Assembly: GCA_934215405.1 (NCBI GenBank)
Contig: CAKPZU010000115.1
Location: forward strand, 1-6,401
Direction of reading: 5' to 3'
DNA: 6,401 nucleotides
Source: an uncultured Bacilli bacterium
GTDB lineage: Bacteria > Bacillota_I > Bacilli_A > RFN20 > CAG-631
Below, piece by piece: positions 1 to 5,365 of this stretch. Made by a program: the position numbers and the translations under genes. How positions within the stretch are numbered: the stretch's first letter is position 1; every line of letters begins with the position of its first letter. A model generated the notes under the pieces. The model searched no databases, was not told where the DNA came from, and saw only the letters and a program-made list of their open reading frames with translations.

Positions 1-617
1 TCATTAATTGTTAAATAATTTGTATCTATTAGTTTTCTTTCTAAATAAATGTAGTTTTCATTTTCTCTTATATCTTTTACTGTTTTTGGGTTAAATTTAA
101 TTAAAACACCATTTTTAACAATAGTAAAATCATAATCAAGCTTATAATCTGATAAGGTTGCTATTAATAATGTTTTTGTAAGCGATGAAATACTTCCGTT
201 ATTGAAAATGCTTTGAAATTTATTTACTAGGCCATTTAGATTAAATTCTTTTAATCTTGATAGCATCCTAATAAGTGTTTTTTCATCAACTAAATCAATA
301 TTGGCTATTTCATCATATGATAAGGTTTTGTTTGTTTTATCACTTAAAATAATATTTATTTCTTTTTGCTTTTCATTTAAAAATGCAAGAAAATCCTTTG
401 GAACATATGGAACATCTAACTCATTTTTAATGATTAATAGGGCATCGATATTTTTATTTAGTCCCATTAAAAATAAAATCTTATATTTTGTAACATCATA
501 ATATTTTTTTACAATAATATCTTCATTGTCCTTAATTAAATCAAGCCCTTTTTTATATTCTTCCTTTTCATTACATTCACTTAGCTTAATTAGTAAGTCT
601 TCTTCATTTCTTTCCAT
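1..617 (-). CDS. Hypothetical protein in the feo operon, partial (possibly DUF3196/TPR-like)
   Basis: An open frame of 205 codons runs from ATG at 617 off the left edge without a stop, so the C-terminus is missing. The protein is highly charged, probably cytosolic and mostly helical; I see no membrane segment or signal peptide. Residues about 60-85 read as a helical repeat followed by NELDVPYVPKDF. This recalls the 'ELxMPYIPxxFE' signature I associate with DUF3196-type, TPR-like proteins of Mollicutes and Bacillota; that assignment is from memory and tentative. The start at 617 is preferred because AAAGGA lies about 9 bases upstream. An in-frame ATG at 638 has no visible ribosome site. The gene overlaps the end of the upstream Cys-rich peptide gene by 14 bases, so translation is probably coupled and it is co-transcribed with feoAB. 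No function can be assigned, though an accessory role in iron uptake is possible from context. Confidence 0.75.
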   Translation of the reverse strand, partial: MERNEEDLLIKLSECNEKEEYKKGLDLIKDNEDIIVKKYYDVTKYKILFLMGLNKNIDALLIIKNELDVPYVPKDFLAFLNEKQKEINIILSDKTNKTLSYDEIANIDLVDEKTLIRMLSRLKEFNLNGLVNKFQSIFNNGSISSLTKTLLIATLSDYKLDYDFTIVKNGVLIKFNPKTVKDIRENENYIYLERKLIDTNYLTIN

Positions 618-777
618 TTTTATTAATCCTTTTTCCATTATTTAATGTATCGTTATTGCATTTGCTACAATTTTGGCAGCATGAACAGTTTTTACCTTTA
701 TTTTTAATCATACTAATAATTGCAAGTATTATTATTAATATAACTACAACTAAAATAATTATTGTTGGTAGGTTCAT
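604..777 (-). CDS. FeoB-associated Cys-rich membrane protein
   Basis: This gene encodes a 57-residue peptide. Residues about 4-24 form one very hydrophobic membrane helix (Ile/Leu/Val-rich). It is followed by a short basic stretch and a cysteine cluster CSCCQNCSKC at 31-40 (Cys 31, 33, 34, 37, 40), then a polar Asn/Lys tail. Helix plus Cys cluster directly after FeoB is the hallmark of the FeoB-associated Cys-rich family (FeoB_associated, PF12669). Its role is not established; the cysteines are usually supposed to handle Fe2+ near the FeoB pore. Only one base separates its ATG from the feoAB stop, and AGGAG inside the end of feoAB sits 9 bases before the ATG, so the two are one transcript and probably translationally coupled. 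Length and layout are normal for the family. The tail codons overlap the next gene. Confidence 0.92.
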   Translation of the reverse strand: MNLPTIIILVVVILIIILAIISMIKNKGKNCSCCQNCSKCNNDTLNNGKRINKNGKK

Positions 778-778
778 A

Positions 779-3133
779 TTACATTACTCCTATTATATGG
801 AAAACTAAGCTAAATAGTAATGATGTAACATAAGCGACAGCTAGGAAGAATAATGGTATAATTATAGAATATTTTAATCCTAATTCCTTTCTTATTGAAG
901 CGATTGTGGCAATACATGGTGTATATAATAAGCAAAAGACTAATAAACAAATTGCTGAATATATATTTAATGTGCCTCTTATTGCTTCTTCAGTTTTAAA
1001 TAAAACCATTAATGAAGAAACAACACTTTCTTTAGCGAGTATACCACTTATTAAAGATGTTGTAATTCTATAATCATTAAAGCCAAGTGGTTTAAAAATA
1101 GGTGAAATAAATCCTGAAATGGCAGCAAGCATACTATTTGATGAATCAACAACATAATTGAATTTGAAATCAAATGATTGTAGGAACCAAATGACTAATG
1201 TAGCCACTAAAATTATTGAAAATGCTCTTTTCAAAAAATCTATTGTTTTTTCTTTTAGTAACTGAAAAACATTTTTAAAGCCTGGAAACCTATATGATGG
1301 AAGTTCCATTACAAAGGGAGATGCTTCACCCTTAAATGTTGTCTTTTTCATGATAAATGCGGCTAAAATTCCTATACATATTCCTAAAATGTACAATCCA
1401 ATCATAAATAGCCAAGCATAATTTTTAAAAAATATTTGACAAATATATCCGTATATTGGAAGCTTTGCAGAGCAACTCATAAATGGAGTTAAAAGTATTG
1501 TCATTTTCCTATCTCTTTTTGATGATAGTGTTTTTGTTGACATAACAGCTGGCACAGAACAACCAAATCCTATTAATAATGGTACAATTGATTTACCTGA
1601 CAAGCCTATTTTTCTTAAAAGTTTATCCATAATAAATGCAACTCGAGCCATATAGCCACTATCTTCTAGCATTGATAAAAAGAAAAACAATACAACAATT
1701 ATAGGTAAAAATGCAACAACACTTCCTACTCCTTTAAATAATCCATTAATGACGAGTGAGTGTAAGACTATATCGACATTCATATTAGTAAATGCATTAT
1801 CGACAAGATTCGTTAATGAATCAATTCCAATTTCTAACATTTTTTGAAGCCCAGCACCTATTACATTAAAGGTTAAAAAGAATACTAAGCCAAATATTAA
1901 AATAAAGATAGGAATAGCAGTATACTTTCCTGTTAACACTTTATCTATTTTTTCACTGATTATGTGTTGTTTTGATTCATGAGGCTTTTTAACACATTGC
2001 TTAACGACTTTACTAATAAACAAATATCTAGCATCAGCAATTGCTGCACTTCTATCTAATTGCCTTTCATTTTCCATTTGTGTAACAATATGTTCAATCA
2101 TCTCAAGTTCATTTTCATCAAGTTTTAAAGCATCAATTACTAATTTATCATTTTCGATTACTTTTGTAGCAGCAAAGCGAGGCGGAATATTTGCCCTTTT
2201 AGCATGATCATCAATTAAATACATTATGGCATGTATTGCTCTATGAACAGCACCATTATTTTCATTTTCGTCACAAAAATCTAAAGGAGTTGGTTTTTCT
2301 TGATAGTAAGCTACATGCATTGCATGATCGATTAATTCACTTACACCTTCATTTGTTTTTGCAGATATTAAAACGATTGGAACTTGTAGTATCTGTTCCA
2401 TTAGGTTAACATTTATATAGCCACCATTCATTTCAACTTCATCTTTCATATTTAAAGCTAAAACAATTGGAATATCAAGCTCTAATAACTGTAAAGTTAA
2501 GTATAAATTTCTTTCAATATTTGTTGCATCTAAAATATTGATTATACCTTTTATATCATTTTTTAAAATAAAATCACGTGAAACAATTTCTTCTTCACTA
2601 TATGGAGATAAAGAATATATGCCTGGTAAATCTGTTACTAATGTATTATTATGTCCCTTTATTTCTCCACTTTTTTGTTCAACAGTTACTCCTGGAAAAT
2701 TACCAACATGCTGATTCATTCCAGTTAATTGATTAAACAAAGTTGTTTTCCCACAATTTTGATTTCCAACTAAAGCAAAAGTTATCTTTTCATTATTTAA
2801 AAGAGGCGTTTCATGTTTATTATCATGAAATTTACCACTTTCCCCAATTCCAGGATGACTTATTTCTTTGCATGTCACAAAGTCATTATTCTGTTTTTTA
2901 TCTTTAATATATGGAGTTGATATTTCTATATTAGAAGCATCATTTACTCTTAATGTTAATTCATATCCATGAATAGTCAATTCCATGGGGTCATTCATTG
3001 GTGCAAGCTTAGTTAGCGTTACTTCACTTCCAGGAATTAATCCCATGTCTAAAAAATGTTGCCTTAATGCCCCTTTTACATCAATATTTTTTATTATCGC
3101 ACTTTCATTTATTTTTAATTCGCTTAATTTCAT
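779..3133 (-). CDS. feoB: Ferrous iron transporter, FeoA-FeoB fusion
   Basis: This 784-residue membrane protein takes up Fe2+ and couples uptake to a GTPase domain. Residues 1-72 are a FeoA (SH3-like) domain, normally a separate small partner; a charged linker (about 73-115) joins it to FeoB. The G domain shows G1 GNQNCGKT (123-130), switch I VGNFPGVTVE (143-152, G2 Thr150), G3 DLPG (168-171), G4 NMKD (228-231) and G5 SAK (257-259). A helical cytosolic region follows to about 400. The membrane part begins near 404 and contains the Gate motifs GFGCSVPA (522-529) and PFMSCSAKLPIY (550-561), with Cys525 and Cys554. GILAKE (697-702) and LLYTPCIATIA (735-745) lie near the C-terminus. All expected landmarks are present, so it looks functional. 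ATG at 3133 has a strong GAGGTGA site. FeoA-FeoB fusions are known in several bacterial lineages; this one heads an operon with the Cys-rich peptide and the gene at 1-617. Confidence 0.97.
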   Translation of the reverse strand: MKLSELKINESAIIKNIDVKGALRQHFLDMGLIPGSEVTLTKLAPMNDPMELTIHGYELTLRVNDASNIEISTPYIKDKKQNNDFVTCKEISHPGIGESGKFHDNKHETPLLNNEKITFALVGNQNCGKTTLFNQLTGMNQHVGNFPGVTVEQKSGEIKGHNNTLVTDLPGIYSLSPYSEEEIVSRDFILKNDIKGIINILDATNIERNLYLTLQLLELDIPIVLALNMKDEVEMNGGYINVNLMEQILQVPIVLISAKTNEGVSELIDHAMHVAYYQEKPTPLDFCDENENNGAVHRAIHAIMYLIDDHAKRANIPPRFAATKVIENDKLVIDALKLDENELEMIEHIVTQMENERQLDRSAAIADARYLFISKVVKQCVKKPHESKQHIISEKIDKVLTGKYTAIPIFILIFGLVFFLTFNVIGAGLQKMLEIGIDSLTNLVDNAFTNMNVDIVLHSLVINGLFKGVGSVVAFLPIIVVLFFFLSMLEDSGYMARVAFIMDKLLRKIGLSGKSIVPLLIGFGCSVPAVMSTKTLSSKRDRKMTILLTPFMSCSAKLPIYGYICQIFFKNYAWLFMIGLYILGICIGILAAFIMKKTTFKGEASPFVMELPSYRFPGFKNVFQLLKEKTIDFLKRAFSIILVATLVIWFLQSFDFKFNYVVDSSNSMLAAISGFISPIFKPLGFNDYRITTSLISGILAKESVVSSLMVLFKTEEAIRGTLNIYSAICLLVFCLLYTPCIATIASIRKELGLKYSIIIPLFFLAVAYVTSLLFSLVFHIIGVM

Positions 3134-3137
3134 GTTG

Positions 3138-3144
3138 TCACCTC
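3138..3144 (-). promoter_or_regulatory. Ribosome binding site of feoAB
   Basis: GAGGTGA on the minus strand, four bases before the ATG at 3133. It is a strong match to the anti-Shine-Dalgarno sequence and fixes the FeoA N-terminus MKLSELKINE. Confidence 0.85.
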
Positions 3145-3169
3145 AATTACAACTTTAATAACAAAAATG

Positions 3170-3178
3170 ATTATATCA
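3170..3178 (-). promoter_or_regulatory. Proximal feoAB promoter, extended -10
   Basis: The minus strand reads TGATATAAT, a perfect extended -10 (TGn + TATAAT) 37 bases before the feoAB ATG. The -35 position (about 17 bp further up) is weak, as is common with extended -10 promoters. Transcription would begin near 3163, giving a leader of about 30 bases. It lies just downstream of a terminator-like hairpin (3212-3246), so it could serve as an independent start for the operon. Confidence 0.6.
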
Positions 3179-3179
3179 C

Positions 3180-3197
3180 ATTCATAATAATATGAAT
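3180..3197. repeat. Inverted repeat, candidate operator at proximal feoAB promoter
   Basis: ATTCATA and TATGAAT form perfect 7-base arms around a 4-base spacer, just upstream of the -10 box and inside the -35/-10 spacer region. A dyad here before an iron-uptake operon is well placed for a metal-responsive repressor (Fur- or DtxR-type). The sequence is not a close match to a consensus I know, and AT-rich DNA makes such repeats by chance more often. Operator function is inference. Confidence 0.4.
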
Positions 3198-3200
3198 ATA

Positions 3201-3246
3201 AAAACAAAAAAGAAGGATATAATGTTGAGGAGTACATCATACCTTC
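3201..3246 (-). terminator. Intrinsic terminator or attenuator upstream of feoAB
   Basis: On the minus strand GAAGG-TAT-x-ATGT pairs with ACAT-x-ATA-bulge-CCTTC. This gives 12 base pairs with one mismatch and one bulged base, closed by an 8-base loop (3226-3233), followed at once by TTTTTTGTTTTT. It fits a rho-independent terminator. It lies 66 bases before the next gene on the same strand and far (about 420 bases) from the previous one, which already has its own terminator at 3571-3609. An attenuator in a feoAB leader started at the distal promoter (3366-3394) is therefore a reasonable alternative to simple end-of-transcript termination. Confidence 0.65.
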
Positions 3247-3341
3247 ATCGTTAATTAATAATTATCTTAAGTTGATATTTTGTGAATAAAAACATGTTAA
3301 ATGAGGAATTTTATTTGTAAGCACAATTATTAATCTTTACA

Positions 3342-3369
3342 AGTTAGTGTTAACTAACTAATATTAGTT
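3342..3369. repeat. Two overlapping palindromes, candidate operator of distal feo promoter
   Basis: AGTTAGT-GTTA-ACTAACT (3342-3359) is a perfect 7-base inverted repeat. It overlaps the perfect 14-base palindrome AACTAATATTAGTT (3356-3369). Together they cover the -10 box and the predicted transcription start of the distal promoter, a classic repressor position. The TTAG...CTAA flavour and the length recall DtxR/MntR-type operators, a family of Mn/Fe-dependent repressors, but the match is loose and the identity is inference. Confidence 0.5.
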
Positions 3370-3394
3370 TACATAATTATTTTTTTATTGTCAA
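3366..3394 (-). promoter_or_regulatory. Distal promoter upstream of feoAB
   Basis: A perfect -35 TTGACA (3389-3394) is separated by exactly 17 bases from TAAACT (3366-3371), a 4/6 match to the -10 consensus. Transcription would start near 3359, inside the palindromes at 3342-3369, and give an untranslated leader of about 225 bases before the feoAB ATG. No other minus-strand gene lies between, so feoAB is the natural target. Confidence 0.55.
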
Positions 3395-3570
3395 GTAAAT
3401 ATTTTATTATTTTAACTAAAAATATAAATAATTTTATAAAATGTTATTTTCTCTTGATTTACATACAATAATTTTTTTGAATAGGTTTTATAAATCAAAT
3501 ATAAGTATGTTTATTTGCCAATGGCTTCTTTTCATAATTCAATCAATTCCATTGTTTTATCTTCTATAAT

Positions 3571-3609
3571 AAAAAGCCCGAAATAATGGTATTAGCCAAA
3601 TATTTCGAG
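3571..3609 (-). terminator. Intrinsic terminator of the NifX-like gene
   Basis: On the minus strand CTCGAAATA pairs with TATTTCGGG (9 bp including one U-G), and an inner TGG/CCA pairing is closed by a 6-base loop; the stem is followed by CTTTTTATT. It lies about 60 bases after the stop of the NifX-like gene at 3666 and would end that transcript. A small competing hairpin, TCGAG/CTCGA with a 4-base loop (3605-3618), shares the 5' foot of the stem. Confidence 0.75.
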
Positions 3610-3665
3610 TTCACTCGATACCTAATCAACTATAGTGCTTTAGCAGTATTATTCCTGAGACTATT

Positions 3666-4022
3666 TTATAAATTATGATGATGTTCTCCATTATGTGAGC
3701 ATGAATGCATTGCGTTTGGATTTCCAACTAGGCTACCATCTTTAAATGCATTAATTACATCTTTAACATTACCAAATGCTCCAGGAATTAATTTTATTCC
3801 GGCTGATTGTACTGCTTCAACGCCATGATAGCCAATACCACCACATATTAATGTTGTAACCCCAAGTGACTTTAAATATGGCGCTAGATCATGATGAGAA
3901 TATCCACCATTATCTATAATCTTTTCTTCACCAGTTTCTTCATTAAATAAATAAAAGTATTCAGTTCTTCCAAAATGTTGCCATACAGAATTTGATTCTT
4001 TATCATAAGTAATTGCTATCAT
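3666..4022 (-). CDS. NifX/NafY-like iron-molybdenum cluster-binding family protein
   Basis: This 118-residue cytosolic protein belongs to the dinitrogenase iron-molybdenum cofactor biosynthesis family (Nitro_FeMo-Co, PF02579). Members bind or carry metal-sulfur clusters. The sequence shows the family pattern: N-terminal MIAITYD, HFGR at 16-19 with the following aromatic strand EYFYLF, a Gly-rich LICGGIGYHGVEA core (58-70, Cys60), and GIKLIPG (75-81). The tail (105-118) is metal-ligand-like, with MHSCSHNGEHHH giving one Cys and five His residues. Length is normal for a stand-alone domain. AAGGA eight bases before ATG 4022 supports the start. It stands alone, with its own promoter (4055-4083) and terminator (3571-3609). 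No nif gene is near, so a nitrogenase role is unlikely; general Fe-S or metal handling is inferred, in keeping with the iron-uptake operon beside it. Confidence 0.9.
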   Translation of the reverse strand: MIAITYDKESNSVWQHFGRTEYFYLFNEETGEEKIIDNGGYSHHDLAPYLKSLGVTTLICGGIGYHGVEAVQSAGIKLIPGAFGNVKDVINAFKDGSLVGNPNAMHSCSHNGEHHHNL

Positions 4023-4054
4023 ATTATCTTTCCTTCAAATAAAATTACATATAA

Positions 4055-4083
4055 ATTATATCATATAAATAATTATTTTACTA
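4055..4083 (-). promoter_or_regulatory. Promoter of the NifX-like gene, extended -10
   Basis: The minus strand has TGATATAAT (-10 at 4055-4060, TG at 4062-4063), the same extended -10 as the proximal feoAB promoter. The -35 position, 17 bases further up, is a poor TAGTAA (4078-4083). The predicted start is near 4048, giving a short leader of about 25 bases with the AAGGA ribosome site. Confidence 0.55.
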
Positions 4084-4094
4084 ATTAATAGTAA
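4078..4094. repeat. Inverted repeat over the -35 region of the NifX-like gene
   Basis: TTACTA-ATTAA-TAGTAA is a perfect 6-base inverted repeat covering the -35 position. It shares the half-site ACTAAT with the palindrome at 3356-3369 before feoAB. It could be an operator for a shared metal regulator, but this is inference and the repeat is short for such AT-rich DNA. Confidence 0.35.
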
Positions 4095-4322
4095 TGTAAT
4101 CTGCCACGTGTTGGTATTTCTAAAAATTGATATTTCCTTTTTTATTTATGTTTATATAGTAAGTAATAGTGCAACTACTAATAATAATTTAGCGATTAAA
4201 TTTTATATAAATGCTCTATACACTACAAATTTTAAAATACTATATAAATCATAAATTATTGCTATATTAGTGCCTTTATAACGAAAAATAGCCAATACTT
4301 ACGTATCGACTTTAACACTTTG

Positions 4323-5139
4323 CTAAATTGTAATTTGTATTTGTCTTTTCTTAACAGGAAATTGAATCTCTGTTAAATAATCTTCTTCATTTTCTTTATT
4401 CCAACATCCATCAATATAACATTCTCTCGCATTATCTATTTTATCCCATATCCATTATCTTCAATGTACTTTAAAATAATATTATAAGAATCTCTTAAAT
4501 TATTATAAGTTCCTTTATGATAAATACATACTGCTATAATAGGATTTGATTTCATAAATTTAACATTATCAGTTTCATTTCCTAATTTTTCTACTGCTTG
4601 TGCATATCTAATCTTAATATCTTTTTCTTTGTATTCTCCATCTAAATAACTAATATAGCAATAATCTGGAGTTATGCACTTTAAATTTGGATTTGCTTTT
4701 GCACATTCTGTTCCTGTTTGTAAAACAAATTCTGTAATTTTACTAAAATCCTCTATCATTCCATCACGATAATAAATAATGTAACCTGAAATGTCTTTGA
4801 TAAAATCTCATTTTTCATATTGTTTTCCTCCAATAAATAATTTATTTTAGAAAACTCAATATTAAAATTAGCAATATTTTTCTCAATTTCATTTTTTCTT
4901 TTATTAAGAATTAACGACATATCTTGTACATCTAAAACCTTTTTAATGTCTTTAATTGATAATCCTATTTGCCTTAAGGATATTATCTTTGAAATATCAA
5001 CTAACTGACTACTTTCATAATACCTATAACTCGTATCTTGGTCTATAAAAGCATGTTTTAATAATCCTTCTTTTTCATAGTATCTTAATGCCTTTATGGT
5101 GGATTTAGACATTTTAGAAAAATCTCCTATTTTATACAT
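4323..5139 (-). pseudogene. MerR-family regulator with GyrI-like effector domain, broken
   Basis: The ancestral product was about 280 residues: a DNA-binding MerR domain, a coiled coil and a C-terminal GyrI-like small-molecule-binding domain, as in BmrR-type activators. Residues 1-70 from MYKIGDFSKMSKSTIKALRYY are a full winged HTH, and 74-108 look like a coiled coil. After FQVTL (about 117-121) the frame shifts and stops at 4756. The next frame resumes at YYRDGMIEDF and carries PDYCYISYLDGEYKEKDI and AVCIYHKG. It stops early at 4436, while RECYIDGCWNKENEEDYLTE and LTEIQFPV continue in a third frame to the stop at 4323. The first break looks like a deletion of about 20 bases (roughly 6-8 family residues missing); the second fits loss of one A from an A-run (4439-4442). 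The ATG at 5139 follows GAGGAGG (5146-5152) by six bases; a TTG at 5154 lies before that site and is not the start. A shortened DNA-binding protein could still be made. Confidence 0.9.
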
Positions 5140-5158
5140 ATCTTGCCTCCTCAAATTA

Positions 5159-5189
5159 TTTATACAACCTACTCTAAGGGGAGAGTCAA
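5159..5189 (-). promoter_or_regulatory. MerR-type promoter/operator with 19-bp spacer
   Basis: -35 TTGACT (5184-5189) and -10 TATAAA (5159-5164) are 19 bases apart, the lengthened spacer typical of promoters activated by MerR-family proteins through DNA twisting. The spacer holds the dyad ACTCT-CCCCTT-AGAGT (5171-5186), resembling BmrR/BltR-type operators. The start would be near 5152, almost at the ribosome site, so the MerR gene appears autoregulated. No divergent gene lies upstream. Confidence 0.8.
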
Positions 5190-5226
5190 TAATTATTAAT
5201 GAAATTTTTTAAATTATTAAATTGTA

Positions 5227-5268
5227 ATTTGAATCAGTATCATTGTTTAATTACTATAATATTCAAAT
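5227..5268. repeat. Long imperfect inverted repeat, role unknown
   Basis: ATTTGAAT (5227-5234) and ATTCAAAT (5261-5268) are perfect arms, with a weaker inner AGTA/TACT pairing. No T-run follows on either strand, so it is a poor terminator. It lies in the gap between the RhuM-Fic pseudogene and the MerR promoter. Confidence 0.3.
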
Positions 5269-5302
5269 CAAAAATACATCTTTCTAATTTTTGATAATGA
5301 CT

Positions 5303-5318
5303 CTAGCATTTTTGCTAG
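5303..5318. repeat. Small hairpin CTAGCA/TGCTAG after the RhuM-Fic pseudogene
   Basis: A perfect 6-bp stem closes a 4-base loop, about 48 bases past the RhuM-Fic stop. On the minus strand no T-run follows; on the plus strand TTCTTTATATTT does. It is at best a weak terminator. A perfect 16-base AT palindrome, AAAATTATATAATTTT, lies beside it at 5331-5346. Confidence 0.3.
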
Positions 5319-5365
5319 TTCTTTATATTTAAAATTATATAATTTTATATGCTATATTTTATTAA

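Larger units (their letters stand above)
3247..3570. other. Non-coding stretch upstream of feoAB
   Basis: This extremely AT-rich stretch has no convincing gene on either strand. It contains the distal promoter and operator-like palindromes (listed separately) and, in the presumed leader RNA, a possible stem of TTGTAA (near 3335-3340) with TTACAA (near 3313-3318). It also contains CCTCAT (3301-3306 on the minus strand), which could pair with ATGAAGG at the foot of the terminator hairpin. The part from about 3400 to 3570 shows nothing I can name. Confidence 0.5.
4023..4322. other. Intergenic region between the MerR pseudogene and the NifX-like gene
   Basis: About 300 AT-rich bases hold the promoter and inverted repeat of the NifX-like gene (4055-4094). 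From about 4095 to 4322 every frame is interrupted by stops, and I see no RNA gene, no clear terminator for the MerR pseudogene and no recognisable gene remnant. Confidence 0.5.

Noticed and set aside
301..501. 66-residue open frame on the plus strand
   Set aside because: It lies wholly inside the minus-strand open frame of the gene at 1-617, lacks a ribosome site, and has a Phe/Ser/Ile-rich composition typical of the antisense of an AT-rich Lys/Asn-rich gene.
3213..3233. Plus-strand AGAAGGATATAATG and GAGGAG, looking like a -10 box and ribosome sites for a rightward gene
   Set aside because: These bases are the complement of the terminator hairpin, and no open frame of any length follows on the plus strand.
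3130..3240. 36-codon minus-strand frame beginning ATGATG and overlapping the feoAB start as ATGA, a possible leader peptide
   Set aside because: It is encoded by the terminator hairpin, the T-run, the inverted repeat and the -10 box, so its sequence is explained by those elements. The ribosome site is too close to its first ATG. Kept only as a remote possibility.
3412..3570. Minus-strand frame reading like a decayed gene (MELIEL-stop-KEAIGK-stop, then 32 open codons)
   Set aside because: Only short plausible pieces, two stops, no ribosome site and no family resemblance; chance is sufficient in DNA this AT-rich.
4436..4759. 107-residue frame as an independent small GyrI-like protein
   Set aside because: It lacks a ribosome site at its ATG, starts in mid-domain, and its missing N- and C-terminal parts are found in the neighbouring frames, so it is a fragment of the MerR pseudogene.
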